Of a stretch of 64,000 nucleotides of DNA, positions 9,497 through 19,670 are shown one piece after another. The notes under the pieces are model-generated. The model did not search any database and was not told the DNA's origin. It saw only the letters and a list, made by a program, of their open reading frames with translations. The position numbers were made by a program, and so were the translations under genes. Source of the stretch: Enterococcus wangshanyuanii. GTDB taxonomy: Bacteria; Bacillota; Bacilli; Lactobacillales; Enterococcaceae. The stretch covers positions 744,001-808,000 of the forward strand of contig NZ_CP021874.1 of assembly GCF_002197645.1 (NCBI RefSeq), given 5' to 3'. Position 1 is the stretch's first letter, and each line of letters opens with the position of its first letter.

Positions 9497-9937
9497 TTAT
9501 TGCTCCGTACTTTTATTTTGGATCTGTTGTTTCCGGTTTTCATTGAGGATTTGTTGGGCTTCCATGTGATTATGGATCTCAACACCTTCTTGACCGTTTT
9601 TCTTCAATACATCGCGCGCTTCTTCTTCGATCGCTTCAATGCGTTTGATCCGATTTTCTAATTCAGCTAAACGGATGGTTTGTTTTTTGTATTCTGCTAC
9701 TTCTTTTTCTAGATTGATCGTTTTTTCTTGTTTTTTTAGTTGATCAGATATCGCATTGATCGCAAGTAAAACAGACGCTTGTTCATTATCTGTCTGTGGT
9801 GAGATATGCTTGATCTCAGCTAACTGCTCGTTCACTAGCTTCGTTACTAAATCCATATGTTGTTTGCTTTCTTGTCCGATTATTGTATACGTATGATCAG
9901 CAATCACTGCTTTATATCTTGTTTTTTCTTTGACCAT
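9497..9937 (-). CDS. zapA: Cell division protein ZapA
   Basis: Promotes bundling of FtsZ filaments at mid-cell. The N-terminal half carries the ZapA fold ('YTIIGQESKQHMDLVTKLVNEQL') and 'DNEQASVLLAINAISDQL', then a long charged coiled coil. At 146 aa it is longer than the 80-110 aa usual for the family; the extra part is the C-terminal coiled coil after residue ~100. The ATG is preceded by GGAGG at 10 nt. First gene of zapA-cvpA-mutS2. Confidence 0.85.
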   Translation of the reverse strand: MVKEKTRYKAVIADHTYTIIGQESKQHMDLVTKLVNEQLAEIKHISPQTDNEQASVLLAINAISDQLKKQEKTINLEKEVAEYKKQTIRLAELENRIKRIEAIEEEARDVLKKNGQEGVEIHNHMEAQQILNENRKQQIQNKSTEQ

Positions 9938-9973
9938 GATCGTGTTCCCTCCTGTAATGATCCATCACTTACT

Positions 9974-9979
9974 ATTGTA
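9974..9979 (-). promoter_or_regulatory. Extended -10 promoter of zapA
   Basis: TACAAT preceded by TGA on the minus strand, about 37 nt before the ATG. Confidence 0.4.
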
Positions 9980-10104
9980 TCATGAAAATCATTCGATTGC
10001 GTTCCTAAATAAACCCTTTTTTATTATATGCTACTAAACAGAAAAATTAAAGGTCTAGGTGCATTATTACGTTTTTCATTAGATTTTTTTCGTTAAACGA
10101 CTTC

Positions 10105-10171
10105 TTACTAGGAAATTTTCTCTAATTTTCATACAATAACAAGAGAAAAGTTATTTAAATTTTCCTAATAA
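10105..10171 (+). promoter_or_regulatory. Inverted repeat upstream of the D-2-hydroxyacid dehydrogenase gene
   Basis: TTACTAGGAAA-type left arm (from 10105) and AAATTTTCCTAATAA right arm (10157-10171) are imperfect reverse complements separated by about 40 nt that contain TACAAT, a possible -10. It could be an operator pair or a leader hairpin. I see no clear Rex or CcpA site. Confidence 0.3.
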
Positions 10172-10203
10172 CTGTTCTGTTTATATGAAAGGAAGAAATA
10201 ATC

Positions 10204-11199
10204 ATGAAAATTTTTATTTACGGGATTGGCAAAAAGGAACAACCTGTTGCAGAAAAATGGGCCAAAGAACACAAGGTTGAGATTGCATTCACTGATCAAG
10301 AATTAAATACTCAAACAGTTGTTTTAGCAAAGGGATATGATGCAATCTCATTTCAGCAAATGGCGGCTGTCCATGATGAAAAAATGTATCAAATCATGGC
10401 AGAAAATAATATCCGATTACTTTCTACACGTTCTGCAGGTATTGACGGACTCAATAAAGATTTTTTAAAAAAATATCAGATCGCTGCCTGTAATGTACCT
10501 GTTTATAGTCCAAGAGCGATTGCAGAGCATGCATTAACTTTGACGATGATGCTGCTACGACAAATCCCGAGACTTTTACAAAGAGAACAACAACAAGATT
10601 TTACTTTGGATGGTTTGATCGGCAGAGAAATCCATGAATTGACTGTTGGTGTAGTCGGAACGGGACATATCGGTTTAGTTACGGCTGAGTTATTTAAAGC
10701 CTTAGGCGCAACCGTCATTGCTTATGACAAATACCCTAAAAATGATGTGGATACAATTCTAACGTATCAGACCTCTTTAGAAGAAGTTGCCCAAAAAGCT
10801 GACATTTTGACACTTCATACGCCTTATTTACCAGAAAATCATCATTTGATCGATGCGGCATTATTGAAAAAAATGAAGCCTGATGCTCTTTTGATCAATA
10901 CAGCTCGTGGACCACTAGTAGACACTTCTGCCTTGATCCAAGCATTACAAACAGGAGAAATTGCTGGTGCTGGTTTAGATACTTTAGAAGACGAAATGAT
11001 GTTCGTCAACAAAACAAAAGCTGAACAAGAAAAGCAAAATCCTTATATTGAAGAATTATTAGCATTAGACAATGTTGTTGTTAGCCCACACATTGCTTTT
11101 TATACATTACAAGCCTCAAAAATTTTGATGGAAAGCTCTTTAAATAGCTTATTTGCTCTGTATACAAACGGTTCAAATGATGCGTTGATTCAATTGTGA
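10204..11199 (+). CDS. D-2-hydroxyacid dehydrogenase (D-lactate dehydrogenase type)
   Basis: NAD-dependent reduction of a 2-oxoacid, most likely pyruvate to D-lactate. The 331-aa protein has the NAD motif 'GTGHIG' (~153) with the acidic residue in 'AYDKYP' that selects NAD, the substrate arginine in 'NTARGPLVD', and the catalytic histidine in 'SPHIAFYT'. The catalytic glutamate lies in 'LDTLEDE'. VanH and D-2-hydroxyisocaproate dehydrogenases share these motifs, so the substrate is not certain; no vanA/ddl-type partner is nearby. Monocistronic, with AGGAAG before the ATG and a strong terminator after it. Confidence 0.88.
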   Translation: MKIFIYGIGKKEQPVAEKWAKEHKVEIAFTDQELNTQTVVLAKGYDAISFQQMAAVHDEKMYQIMAENNIRLLSTRSAGIDGLNKDFLKKYQIAACNVPVYSPRAIAEHALTLTMMLLRQIPRLLQREQQQDFTLDGLIGREIHELTVGVVGTGHIGLVTAELFKALGATVIAYDKYPKNDVDTILTYQTSLEEVAQKADILTLHTPYLPENHHLIDAALLKKMKPDALLINTARGPLVDTSALIQALQTGEIAGAGLDTLEDEMMFVNKTKAEQEKQNPYIEELLALDNVVVSPHIAFYTLQASKILMESSLNSLFALYTNGSNDALIQL

Positions 11200-11206
11200 G
11201 AAGCTT

Positions 11207-11241
11207 AAAAAAGGATCTGGGAAATTTCCCAGATCCTTTTT
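11207..11241 (+). terminator. Intrinsic terminator (probably bidirectional)
   Basis: Perfect stem AAGGATCTGGGAAA / TTTCCCAGATCCTT (11211-11238) flanked by A6 on the left and T7 on the right, so it can serve the dehydrogenase gene and polC coming from the other side. Confidence 0.9.
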
Positions 11242-11279
11242 TTCATCACGTATTTCTTATAAACATATAATCTCGTTGT

Positions 11280-14200
11280 TTAAAGCATATCAAACAAGGA
11301 CAACTGGTTTTCATCCGGCAAATCTTTCAATACGCCATTTTCGTTCATGTATTCTATTAACGTTTTAGAAACTTTTCCTCGTGTGGCTAAATCTTCTTTT
11401 GATAAAAACGGTTCAGACCTTGCTTCTACGATCGAACGAGCCACATTGAGACCCAAACTAGGAACAGCTCTAAATGGAGCAATCAAAGTATCGCCATCAA
11501 TAACAAAGTTTTCAGCATCCGATTTATATAAATCGATCATACCAAATTTGAATCCGCGCTCCAACATTTCATTTGCCAACTCTAAAACAGTCAACAAATT
11601 CTTTTCTTTCGTAGAGGCTTCCAGACCTTTGTCCTGAATTTCTTTCATCCGAGCTTTAACTGCTTCTTTGCCTTGCGACATGGCTACCAAATCAAAGTCG
11701 TCCGCGCGAACAGAAAAGTAAGCACAGTAGTAAAGAATTGGAAAATAGACTTTGAAATAGGCTACCCGCAAAGCCATCAGTACGTAGGCTGCCGCATGGG
11801 CTTTCGGGAACATATACTTGATTTTTGAACAAGAATCGATGTACCAGTCAGGTACATTATTTTCCTTCATTGCTTTCAAGTATTCTTCACGCAGCTCGTC
11901 AGGAATCTTATTCCATAAACCTTTACGCACTGTTTCCATGATTTTGAAGGCCATTCCACTGTCCAATCCTGCATGGATCAAATAAACCATGATATCGTCA
12001 CGACAACCAATTACTTCTGCCAGGTTCGCTTCTCCACGTTTGATCAATTCCTCTGCATTCCCCAGCCAAACATCTGTACCATGAGATAGACCAGAAATCT
12101 GTAATAGCTCTGCAAAAGTCGACGGGTGTGTTTCTTCCAACATTCCTCGTACAAACCTTGTCCCAAATTCCGGAATCCCTAACGTACCCGTTTTAGAATA
12201 AATCTGTTCCGGTGTAACTCCTAAAACTTCTGGCCCTGCAAAAATCCGCATCATTTCCGAGTCATCTGTCGGTATCGTTTTCGGATCGATTCCGGATAAA
12301 TCCTGCAACATCCGAATCACTGTCGGATCATCATGTCCCAGTATATCAAGTTTCAAAATGTTATCGTGGATCGAATGGAAGTCAAAGTGAGTCGTTTTCC
12401 ATTCCGCATTTTGATCATCCGCAGGAAATTGGATCGGTGTAAAGTCATAGACATCCATATAATCCGGAATAACGATGATCCCGCCCGGATGCTGTCCTGT
12501 CGTCCGTTTAACACCAGTTGAACCTTTCGCTAAACGATCCACTTCAGCCCCTCTAAAATGAAGATTGTGATCGCGCTCATAGCCCTTAACGAAACCATAA
12601 GCCGTTTTATCTGCAACGGTACCGATCGTTCCGGCACGATACACATATTCCTCACCAAACAAAACCTTCGTATAGTTATGCGCTTCAGCCTGATAGTCAC
12701 CTGAAAAGTTCAAATCGATATCGGGTACTTTATCTCCGTGGAAACCTAAGAATGTTTCAAACGGAATATCATGACCATCTTTAAACAAACGCTGCCCACA
12801 ATTCGGACAGTTTTTCTCTGGCATATCGAACCCAGAACCATAAGAACCATCTTCAAAAAACTCAGAATACTGACAGTTTGTGCAATGGTAATGAGGTGCT
12901 AATGGATTAACTTCTGTGATCCCTGTCATCGTTGCCACAAAGCTTGATCCTACAGATCCACGGGAACCAACTAAATAGCCGTCTTCCATACTCTTATGCA
13001 CTAGCTTTTGCGAAATCAGATAAATAACTGAGAATCCGTTTCCGATGATACTGTCTAATTCCTTTTTCAATCGTTTTTCAACGATGTCCGGTAGTGGATC
13101 GCCGTATAATTCTTTAGCACGTGTATAGCTCAAGTTTCTGATCTCATCTTCAGAACCTGGAATCTTAGGTGTATACAAATCATCTTTAACAGGAGTGATT
13201 TCGTCACACATGTCTGCAATCATATTAGGATTTTCTACAACCAGCTTATGGGCTGTTTCTTCTCCTAAGAACTGGAACGCCGTCAGCATTTCATCGGTTG
13301 TTCTAAAATGAACATCCGGCAAGCTATGGCGATTCAAAGGATTTGCTCCCCCCATCGAACCAATCAAAATTTTACGATAAATGCTATCTTCTTCATTTAA
13401 ATAATGGACATTCCCCGTTGCAACAACAGGTTTATCCAATTCGTCACCGATCTTGACTAAATTCGCAATGATTTCTTCCAAGTCAGCTTCACTTTTAACT
13501 AACTCTTGCTCAAGCAAAGGAGCGTAAACTGCTTTTGGCATAACTTCAATATAATCATAGAATTTTGCCCGATTTTTAGCCTCTTCTACCCCTTTTTGCA
13601 TCATCGCTTCGAAAATTTCACCACTCGAACATGCCGAACCGATGATCAAGCCTTCACGTAATTTATTCAGCTGAGAACGCGGAATCCGCGGAATTCTGAA
13701 AAAGTAATTCACATTAGACATTGAAATCAGCTTAAATAGATTTTTTAAACCAGCCTGTGTTGTTGCTAAAATCGTTGCATGGAAAGGACGTGCTCGTTTA
13801 TAAGAATCGCCTTCTCCAATATGCATATTCAGTTCATCATGATAGTTCATGTCATGATTTTCTTTCGCATCTTTTAAAAAGATCCAGCATAAGTGACCCG
13901 TTGATTCAGAATCATATATCGCCCGGTGATGCTGCTCTAGATTGACACCGAATTTTTTAGACAAGGTATTTAAACGGTGGCTTTTAAAGGTTGGGTGCAA
14001 ATAACGGGATAATTCCAATGTATCGATGACTGGATTTTCAGCCTCAGGTATGTCATATTTGCCGTAACTCGTATTTAAGAAGCCCATATCAAATGAAGCA
14101 TTGTGGGCAACTAAGATCGTGTCTTCTGAAAATTCTCTAAAAAGACGCAGAACTTCTTCTTCTGATTTTGATCCGCGAACCATTTCATCCGTAATACCCG

Positions 14201-15632
14201 TTAAATTGATGGTCGTCTGAGACAACGGATGTCCTGGATCGATAAATTGTTCAAATGTATCAATGATGTTGCCTTTGTGCATTTTGACCGCGGCCAATTC
14301 AATGATCGTATCATAAACCGCTGACAGCCCTGTGGTTTCCACGTCAAATACAACATAAGTGGCTTCACTTAATTCAATGTGCGCTTCATTATAAGCAATT
14401 GGCACACCATCATCCACCACATTAGCTTCGACCCCGTATAAAATTTTTACGCCTGCTTTTTTACCCGCACTATGCGCATCCGGAAAGGCTTGAGCCCCCC
14501 CATGATCAGTGATTGCGATAGCTTTATGCCCCCATTTACCTGCTTGAGCAACAAAATCACCAACATTATTCGTTGCATCCATCGTACTCATATTACTGTG
14601 TAAATGAAGCTCTACCCGCTTATCTCCGTCTGGTGCATAGTCTTTACGCGGTGCATGCTTGACTTCCATCAAGTCCTGACAATTCATGACTAGATCCCGC
14701 ATGAACGTATCCTCTTGCACGCTTCCACGTACACGAACCCAGCTATTTTTCTGGATCGCATCAAAGACTTGTTCATCTTTTTCACCATTCGAGAACTTTT
14801 TAACAATAAAAGAAGAGGTATAGTCTGTGATTTTTAAAATCAAGATTTTTCGTTTTGAACGCAATTCACGCACTTCTTTATCAAAAATAAAGCCTTCGAT
14901 CGTAATCCGGCGTTCTTCTTCTAAGATATTGCCCATTGGCATGATTGGCTCGTCATTAGGAATATTTCTTCCCAAACGAATAGGACCTTCCAGTGCTGGA
15001 CCTTGTTGCTGCTGTTGTTTTTTCTTTTGTTCGTGCTTGATTAAAGACTCAGCTGCTTGTTGCTGAAAGGCAGCATCTTGTTCTTGTTTTCTTTCTTCAA
15101 AAAGTTCTAATACTCGTTTTGCCTGTTGCTCATCCATTTTAGGTTCAATATGGAATTTTGGAAAACCATAATCAAGAAATAACTCTTCAATGATTGGTAA
15201 ATATTGTTGCCTTAAGTATGGAATGACTGCATCATTATCCACGGGCAGAATAATTTTTTTATCCTCAATGATCGGCGTTTGACTTTTTATGACACGCTGC
15301 ACTAAAGGAGTATCACATTGGCTGTTCAGCAATGCTACTTGCCAGTAGTCAGTTAACTGGTCTGCATTAAACTCGGTCTTTTCAGTCGTGATTTTCACTG
15401 AAACACCTGCAATTTGTTGAAATGCTAATTGTAATTGCTGCATAAATGATTGATACAGCATTACTGGTAAAATTTCTGAAAAACCTAAATGAAATTCCCA
15501 ATGACGACTTTGCTGATGAACAATTACCTTATTGATTTTTCCTTGTTGGATCAACGGATGTTGCCGTTCTTGTTCGCTTAATTGAATCTGATCGAGCAGT
15601 TTTGCAAATAATTCTTGTGCCTGTTGTGTCAC
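11280..15632 (-). CDS. polC: DNA polymerase III alpha subunit, PolC type
   Basis: Replicative DNA polymerase of low-GC Gram-positives, with proofreading in the same chain. 1450 aa, normal length. Order: N-terminal region, OB fold, PHP part 1 ('[11 protein letters not shown]', ~345), DnaQ-like 3'-5' exonuclease ('FDVETTGL', ~430), PHP part 2, then the polymerase with '[10 protein letters not shown]', a zinc-binding CxxC...CxxC segment ('CTNC', 'CPNC') and catalytic aspartates in 'PDIDLNFSG'. A Q/K-rich linker lies near residue 210. Start GTG at 15632 with GGGGG 7 nt upstream. The last gene of the broken rpsB-polC cluster, detached from proS by a bacteriocin-like locus. Confidence 0.98.
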   Translation of the reverse strand: MTQQAQELFAKLLDQIQLSEQERQHPLIQQGKINKVIVHQQSRHWEFHLGFSEILPVMLYQSFMQQLQLAFQQIAGVSVKITTEKTEFNADQLTDYWQVALLNSQCDTPLVQRVIKSQTPIIEDKKIILPVDNDAVIPYLRQQYLPIIEELFLDYGFPKFHIEPKMDEQQAKRVLELFEERKQEQDAAFQQQAAESLIKHEQKKKQQQQQGPALEGPIRLGRNIPNDEPIMPMGNILEEERRITIEGFIFDKEVRELRSKRKILILKITDYTSSFIVKKFSNGEKDEQVFDAIQKNSWVRVRGSVQEDTFMRDLVMNCQDLMEVKHAPRKDYAPDGDKRVELHLHSNMSTMDATNNVGDFVAQAGKWGHKAIAITDHGGAQAFPDAHSAGKKAGVKILYGVEANVVDDGVPIAYNEAHIELSEATYVVFDVETTGLSAVYDTIIELAAVKMHKGNIIDTFEQFIDPGHPLSQTTINLTGITDEMVRGSKSEEEVLRLFREFSEDTILVAHNASFDMGFLNTSYGKYDIPEAENPVIDTLELSRYLHPTFKSHRLNTLSKKFGVNLEQHHRAIYDSESTGHLCWIFLKDAKENHDMNYHDELNMHIGEGDSYKRARPFHATILATTQAGLKNLFKLISMSNVNYFFRIPRIPRSQLNKLREGLIIGSACSSGEIFEAMMQKGVEEAKNRAKFYDYIEVMPKAVYAPLLEQELVKSEADLEEIIANLVKIGDELDKPVVATGNVHYLNEEDSIYRKILIGSMGGANPLNRHSLPDVHFRTTDEMLTAFQFLGEETAHKLVVENPNMIADMCDEITPVKDDLYTPKIPGSEDEIRNLSYTRAKELYGDPLPDIVEKRLKKELDSIIGNGFSVIYLISQKLVHKSMEDGYLVGSRGSVGSSFVATMTGITEVNPLAPHYHCTNCQYSEFFEDGSYGSGFDMPEKNCPNCGQRLFKDGHDIPFETFLGFHGDKVPDIDLNFSGDYQAEAHNYTKVLFGEEYVYRAGTIGTVADKTAYGFVKGYERDHNLHFRGAEVDRLAKGSTGVKRTTGQHPGGIIVIPDYMDVYDFTPIQFPADDQNAEWKTTHFDFHSIHDNILKLDILGHDDPTVIRMLQDLSGIDPKTIPTDDSEMMRIFAGPEVLGVTPEQIYSKTGTLGIPEFGTRFVRGMLEETHPSTFAELLQISGLSHGTDVWLGNAEELIKRGEANLAEVIGCRDDIMVYLIHAGLDSGMAFKIMETVRKGLWNKIPDELREEYLKAMKENNVPDWYIDSCSKIKYMFPKAHAAAYVLMALRVAYFKVYFPILYYCAYFSVRADDFDLVAMSQGKEAVKARMKEIQDKGLEASTKEKNLLTVLELANEMLERGFKFGMIDLYKSDAENFVIDGDTLIAPFRAVPSLGLNVARSIVEARSEPFLSKEDLATRGKVSKTLIEYMNENGVLKDLPDENQLSLFDML

Positions 15633-15803
15633 TAAAGAACCCCCTTTACTAAAAAATGACTATGCTCGTTAGTTTTGACTGGAAATAAAGCAAAATATAC
15701 ATGGTTCTTTTTACCACGAATATTCTTAATCATTTTTGCTTGAACAACTTACTAAAAACAACTAATATATCTGTCACACTATTTACAATTACATGGAGAA
15801 AAA

Positions 15804-15830
15804 GGCTCTCAAGCATTTCTGCTAAGAACC
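15804..15830 (-). terminator. Terminator of the bacteriocin/ABC operon
   Basis: On the minus strand the arms around AGCA-gaaa-TGCT form a mostly paired stem GGTTCTTAGCA/TGCTTGAGAGCC followed by TTTTTCTCC. The rest of 15633-15895 holds polC upstream sequence without a clear promoter. Confidence 0.65.
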
Positions 15831-15895
15831 TTATTTTTATTAATTATACTCTTTTTTTGCACGTATTTCAATGAAGAGAAATCTTATTCAATACG

Positions 15896-16291
15896 TTACC
15901 ATAAATCTATTTTTTCTTTTTTTAGGTATTTAAACGACGCTTCTTTTTTTGAAGGAGAGATGATTTTAATATTCAACATATCGTTTTTAGCTACCTTGAT
16001 TTTTTTTTCATATTTTTTTTTAGTTACTTTTTCACTATTAATTAAGTTATCTTCACTATTATAAAATTCTACTATAAAATTTTCAGGAGAAGTCGTTTTA
16101 TTTTCGATTACCAATTGTACTTCTTTATTTCGATTATCAATCGCCCCTGTGATATAACTGCTATCATTTGATTTCATTTCGATAACTCCAGCTTCTTTTC
16201 TATATGTTCTCATATATATAGCCGTAATAATCAAGCCTAAAATGATGATGCCTATGAAAATACTAATAATCATTTTCTTTCTTTTTTTCAT
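15896..16291 (-). CDS. Small membrane-anchored protein of unknown function, last gene of the bacteriocin-like locus
   Basis: 131 aa: a lysine-rich start, one membrane helix ('SIFIGIIILGLIITAIYM', residues ~10-27), then a polar domain rich in Lys, Asn and Ile outside the membrane. No motif recognised. Its ATG overlaps the ATPase stop (ATGA), so it is translationally coupled to the transporter. An immunity or transporter-accessory role is possible from position only. Confidence 0.7.
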   Translation of the reverse strand: MKKRKKMIISIFIGIIILGLIITAIYMRTYRKEAGVIEMKSNDSSYITGAIDNRNKEVQLVIENKTTSPENFIVEFYNSEDNLINSEKVTKKKYEKKIKVAKNDMLNIKIISPSKKEASFKYLKKEKIDLW

Positions 16292-16950
16292 ATAATTCTC
16301 CCATCTTCTAATCGAATAACCCGATTACATTTACTTGCTACTTCGTCATCATGGGTAATAATGATAATGGTTGTTTTGGCCTTATTTAATTCTTTGAAAA
16401 TTTCTATAATCTGTTCCCCATTGTTTTTGTCTAAATTCCCAGTTGGCTCATCTGCTAAAATCACATCAGGAGTATTTACTAAAGCTCTGGCAATTGCAAC
16501 TCTCTGGCATTGACCTCCAGATAATTCATATGGGTAATTTTTACTTTTGTCTAGAATACCTACTTTATCTAAACATAATCGTATTTTTTCTTTTTTATCT
16601 GCTTTCTTTAGTTTAGTATAGTCTAGCGGGATCATAACATTATTAAAAACGCTGTAATGATCAATCAACGCAAATGATTGAACAACAAATCCAAATGTCC
16701 TATTTCTCACTTTACTTAATTCTTTCTGTTTCATATTTTGAACATTGCGATTCTTTAGCAAATATTCTCCTGAAGTCGGAGAATCCAAACCGCCTAAAAT
16801 ATTCAAAAGTGTTGATTTTCCCGATCCAGAAGGCCCCATAATGGCAATCATTTCGCCCTCATTGATTTCTAGATTCACCTCATTAAGCGCCTTTACTTCA
16901 GTATTAGATTTACCGTAAACTTTACTAAGGTTAATTAATTCAATCATCAT
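16288..16950 (-). CDS. ABC transporter ATP-binding protein (MacB/LolD-like) of the bacteriocin-like locus
   Basis: 220 aa with Walker A 'GPSGSGKSTLL', signature 'LSGGQCQRVAIARAL', Walker B 'VILADEPTGNLD' and switch 'IIITHDDEVA'. This short ATPase type works with FtsX-like permeases in mechanotransmission or export; lactococcin-972 clusters carry such an ATPase. Its ATG overlaps the stop of the permease gene before it (ATGATGA). GGGAGA precedes the start. Together with the two permeases it would form an asymmetric complex. Confidence 0.9.
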   Translation of the reverse strand: MMIELINLSKVYGKSNTEVKALNEVNLEINEGEMIAIMGPSGSGKSTLLNILGGLDSPTSGEYLLKNRNVQNMKQKELSKVRNRTFGFVVQSFALIDHYSVFNNVMIPLDYTKLKKADKKEKIRLCLDKVGILDKSKNYPYELSGGQCQRVAIARALVNTPDVILADEPTGNLDKNNGEQIIEIFKELNKAKTTIIIITHDDEVASKCNRVIRLEDGRII

Positions 16951-18203
16951 ATCTTCTCCCGTTTAATCAATTTGGATATGTCTAAATTTAATAGATAATA
17001 TATTGGCAACGTAGCCAAAATTATGCTTAATAATAAAAACACAAGTCCTTGAATAATATATGTATTCAACAAATCTTGTGAGGAAATCAGGAACAGTTGA
17101 TTGATGATAGTATCCGTAATGAGTTGATTGATGATTATCGCTGGAACTAAGTAGAAACTGATCATAAATAGCATTCGACATATAATATCGTTGATCGTAG
17201 CGCCACATAGCAAGTGTACAGTGATTTCTTTCACACTTTTTTTTAAGTTATTCATCAAGCTGATAACTATGTTAACTAGAGAAAAAATAAGGACACAAAT
17301 TGCTCCCGGCAGAATACTCTCGCGAAAATTTTGCAATGTAGAAAGTAACATTGCGCTTTGTTTATTCAAATCTAATGGCTCTAATTGTGTATACAAAGAT
17401 AATTCTTTACTTTTTGAGTTGATCAATTCAAAGGTTTTCTTGATATCTTTGCTAATTATCACACCCTGATTTACTTTATGATCAACGTCGCTAATAAATA
17501 AATCACTTGTTTCATTTATACTTTCCAGTTGTTGAATGATGTAATAATCAAGGTTGATCAAGCCAGCCCCTCTGGAAAAGAAGTACGCATCTCTTTTTAT
17601 AAATCCGGTTATGACTTTCTTTACTTCTTTCTTAGTTATCGAATCATAAATCTCGAATTGATCTCCTATTTTATAATGACGACGATACTGTGTTCCAAGT
17701 AATAATCCATCTTGAACAAATTTCCCTTCTTCTATTTCCACAGGAAAATGCTCAAAAAAATCTGAATTAACAGACAATGTCTTAAAAACAAGCCAAGGCT
17801 TGTCATCTACCCTTATTTTAGGCGTATTTTTATCATATAAAAAATCGTCATATTCATAAGGAATTTGATTAGGACGAATCAAACAAGAATCAGGAATAAT
17901 TTCTAAGAAGGTAAATTGTTTACTATTTTTTAAAAAATCTAAAAAATCACTCATTCGTCGATTGATCCCTTCACTCTTAAAAGTTTTTTTAAACAATTCT
18001 TCTTCATTGCTTTTATCCTGAATAGCATAGTACGTCTGGTTATTAAAAGCAGACTCCAATCTTTCTCCAGAAGAAAAAATACTGATCATCGCCATAATCA
18101 ACGTTGTCAAAAGTAATAAAACAACTGATAACTGTAAAATTGTACTGATCATAAAAAAAGGTTTATTGAAAATAGACAGCAACGCATACTTTATATTTTT
18201 CAT
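16947..18203 (-). CDS. FtsX/MacB-like ABC permease, second permease of the bacteriocin-like locus
   Basis: About 418 aa: N-terminal membrane helix (~18-44), an extracytoplasmic domain of some 230 residues, then three C-terminal helices (from ~300, 'GAICVLIFSLVNIVISL'). This 1+3 layout is that of FtsX/MacB permeases. ATG 18203 is favoured, with GAGGT 9 nt upstream; a GTG two codons earlier (18209) is closer to that site. The upstream permease stops 7 nt before. The two permeases differ in sequence and size, so a heterodimer is likely. Confidence 0.8.
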   Translation of the reverse strand: MKNIKYALLSIFNKPFFMISTILQLSVVLLLLTTLIMAMISIFSSGERLESAFNNQTYYAIQDKSNEEELFKKTFKSEGINRRMSDFLDFLKNSKQFTFLEIIPDSCLIRPNQIPYEYDDFLYDKNTPKIRVDDKPWLVFKTLSVNSDFFEHFPVEIEEGKFVQDGLLLGTQYRRHYKIGDQFEIYDSITKKEVKKVITGFIKRDAYFFSRGAGLINLDYYIIQQLESINETSDLFISDVDHKVNQGVIISKDIKKTFELINSKSKELSLYTQLEPLDLNKQSAMLLSTLQNFRESILPGAICVLIFSLVNIVISLMNNLKKSVKEITVHLLCGATINDIICRMLFMISFYLVPAIIINQLITDTIINQLFLISSQDLLNTYIIQGLVFLLLSIILATLPIYYLLNLDISKLIKREKI

Positions 18204-18210
18204 TTCCACT

Positions 18211-19242
18211 TTACCTCACCATCAAAATTGGTTGTATTTTAAATGCTTTGATAATCGGAAATATAACCGTGATAACATTTGTTAAAAATATAATTCCGAC
18301 AGTGACAACTATACTAAGAATATCAATAAATCCTTCTTTTAGATAAAATACATTAATCATAAATGAAAGAAATAACCCCAAAAAAACAGCTTTCAACAAA
18401 ATGCTACTCATCTTTTTGTAAATAAATATAGCAATTGCTAAGTTTGAGGCTCCAACACATTTTCTAATGCCAATTTCTTTGCTCAAAGAATCTAACCAAT
18501 AAGAACTGGCTGAAAACGTATTACCAATAAAAGTAACCAAGACTAGCCCATAAATTAATAATGAAATAGCTTTGTCGTTAAGTAAGTTAGTAAATGGAGA
18601 ATGGACAGTTTCTTTCCGAACTTCATTAAAATTCAGTAATCCAATTGTTTGTGATTTCAATGAATTAAACGCATACCTAGCATTCTTTTTAGCGTTAAAC
18701 TGTATGTTCTCATTATGTAAATATTTTTTTAAATTTCCAATACTATTCAAATTTATATAAGCCTTATTCTTCGTCCAACTTAATCTATTTTTATCATTTA
18801 AAATACCGATTACTTCATATTGGTCGTCATCAAATAAAAAATAATCCTTTCCATTTATTTTTTTAGTATTCTTTTTAAGATTCGAACCTATTACGATTTT
18901 TTTAGTATTATCTGTAAAATCTTTCTCTGAAAAATAGCGTCCTGAAGCTACATTTAAATTCAAAAAAGGAGTCTTATTAAAATAAATCCCTATAATTTCT
19001 TCGTTATTATCAAGAGCTTTGGAAATTAAATAACTTCCAATGTTTTTATCAGTAAGCGTTGTCAAATCGAAATTTTCCTTTGTAAAACTCACAGATGCAT
19101 GGATCGTCTCTTGATTATTAAAATTATATATCAACATTTCGCTCTTCAAATAAGAACGAACACTAGCTACCATTACACAAGTAAAAATGGTTAAGACAGT
19201 GTAAATAATATAGAGAAATACTTGTGACAAATTCTTTCCCAT
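18211..19242 (-). CDS. FtsX/MacB-like ABC permease, first permease of the bacteriocin-like locus
   Basis: 343 aa: helix at ~8-28, extracytoplasmic domain ~30-220 containing a MacB-type segment ('NLNVASGRYFSEKDF', 'YEVIGIL'), then three helices with the cytoplasmic stretch 'SKEIGIRKCVGASN', a hallmark of MacB/FtsX permeases that contacts the ATPase. GAGGAG stands before the ATG. It follows the bacteriocin-like gene by about 100 nt. In described lactococcin-972 loci one larger integral membrane protein fills this place; here the job seems divided between two genes. Confidence 0.8.
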   Translation of the reverse strand: MGKNLSQVFLYIIYTVLTIFTCVMVASVRSYLKSEMLIYNFNNQETIHASVSFTKENFDLTTLTDKNIGSYLISKALDNNEEIIGIYFNKTPFLNLNVASGRYFSEKDFTDNTKKIVIGSNLKKNTKKINGKDYFLFDDDQYEVIGILNDKNRLSWTKNKAYINLNSIGNLKKYLHNENIQFNAKKNARYAFNSLKSQTIGLLNFNEVRKETVHSPFTNLLNDKAISLLIYGLVLVTFIGNTFSASSYWLDSLSKEIGIRKCVGASNLAIAIFIYKKMSSILLKAVFLGLFLSFMINVFYLKEGFIDILSIVVTVGIIFLTNVITVIFPIIKAFKIQPILMVR

Positions 19243-19346
19243 ATTGCTCTCCTCTTCTGCTTTGTTATGGTAATAATAATTAAAAATGTGCCCATACCAA
19301 CAAACTGAACAGACACATTTCTATTTTGCCCGATTAAATGTACATT

Positions 19347-19616
19347 CTACCAACCATATCTTGTGTGAGCGGTTCCAGATCCATAAGCAGTAGCTTTTGT
19401 TAAGTTACTTCCGTAAACGCGACCAGAATCTGTTCCAATTCCAGACATCCATGCTCTTGTATAGTGACGTCCAGGCGTTTCCGTAGTTCCAACAACACCC
19501 CAAACGTAACGAGTTGCCCAATGACGCAAAGCTCCAGAAACTGATGTTGCAATAGATAGTAGCGTAACTGCCAAAAGCATCAGACCAACAAATTTCTTTC
19601 CGATTCTTACCTTCAT
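19347..19616 (-). CDS. Putative secreted bacteriocin, lactococcin 972-like
   Basis: 89-aa precursor. A classic signal peptide (Lys/Arg start, 'FVGLMLLAVTLLSIA', likely cut near 'SVSGA', residue ~29) leads to a mature peptide of about 60 residues with no cysteine, four Trp, five Tyr and net positive charge. 'RYVWGVVG', 'GRHYTRAW' and 'SGRVYGSNLTKATAYG' match the spacing of lactococcin-972 peptides (YVWS.., ..HSATV.., SGkv..g.wakAs), which bind lipid II and stop septum formation. Gene order (peptide, membrane proteins, small ABC ATPase) supports this. Family assignment rests on pattern only. It has a perfect anti-16S ribosome site (AAAGGAGGTGATT) and a clear promoter. Confidence 0.6.
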   Translation of the reverse strand: MKVRIGKKFVGLMLLAVTLLSIATSVSGALRHWATRYVWGVVGTTETPGRHYTRAWMSGIGTDSGRVYGSNLTKATAYGSGTAHTRYGW

Positions 19617-19641
19617 GTAATCACCTCCTTTTTATAATCTC

Positions 19642-19670
19642 ATAATACTTTAATCAAAAACAAAAATCAA
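19642..19670 (-). promoter_or_regulatory. Promoter of the bacteriocin-like gene
   Basis: Minus strand TTGATT (19670-19665), 17-nt spacer, TATTAT (19647-19642). The leader would be about 20 nt and contains the full-length Shine-Dalgarno sequence AAAGGAGGTGATT. Confidence 0.7.

Noticed and set aside
10204..11199. vanH-type vancomycin resistance dehydrogenase
   Set aside because: The family motifs are shared, but no vanA/vanX-type genes or VanRS regulators are near; an ordinary D-lactate dehydrogenase is more likely.
15633..15895. Remains of a mobile element at the bacteriocin locus border
   Set aside because: I looked for inverted ends, target duplications or transposase fragments and found only a terminator and A/T-rich sequence.
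19283..19320. Attenuator between the bacteriocin-like gene and its transporter (AAATGTG/CACATTT)
   Set aside because: Only 7 bp with a loop of over 20 nt and a poor T-tract; too weak to call.
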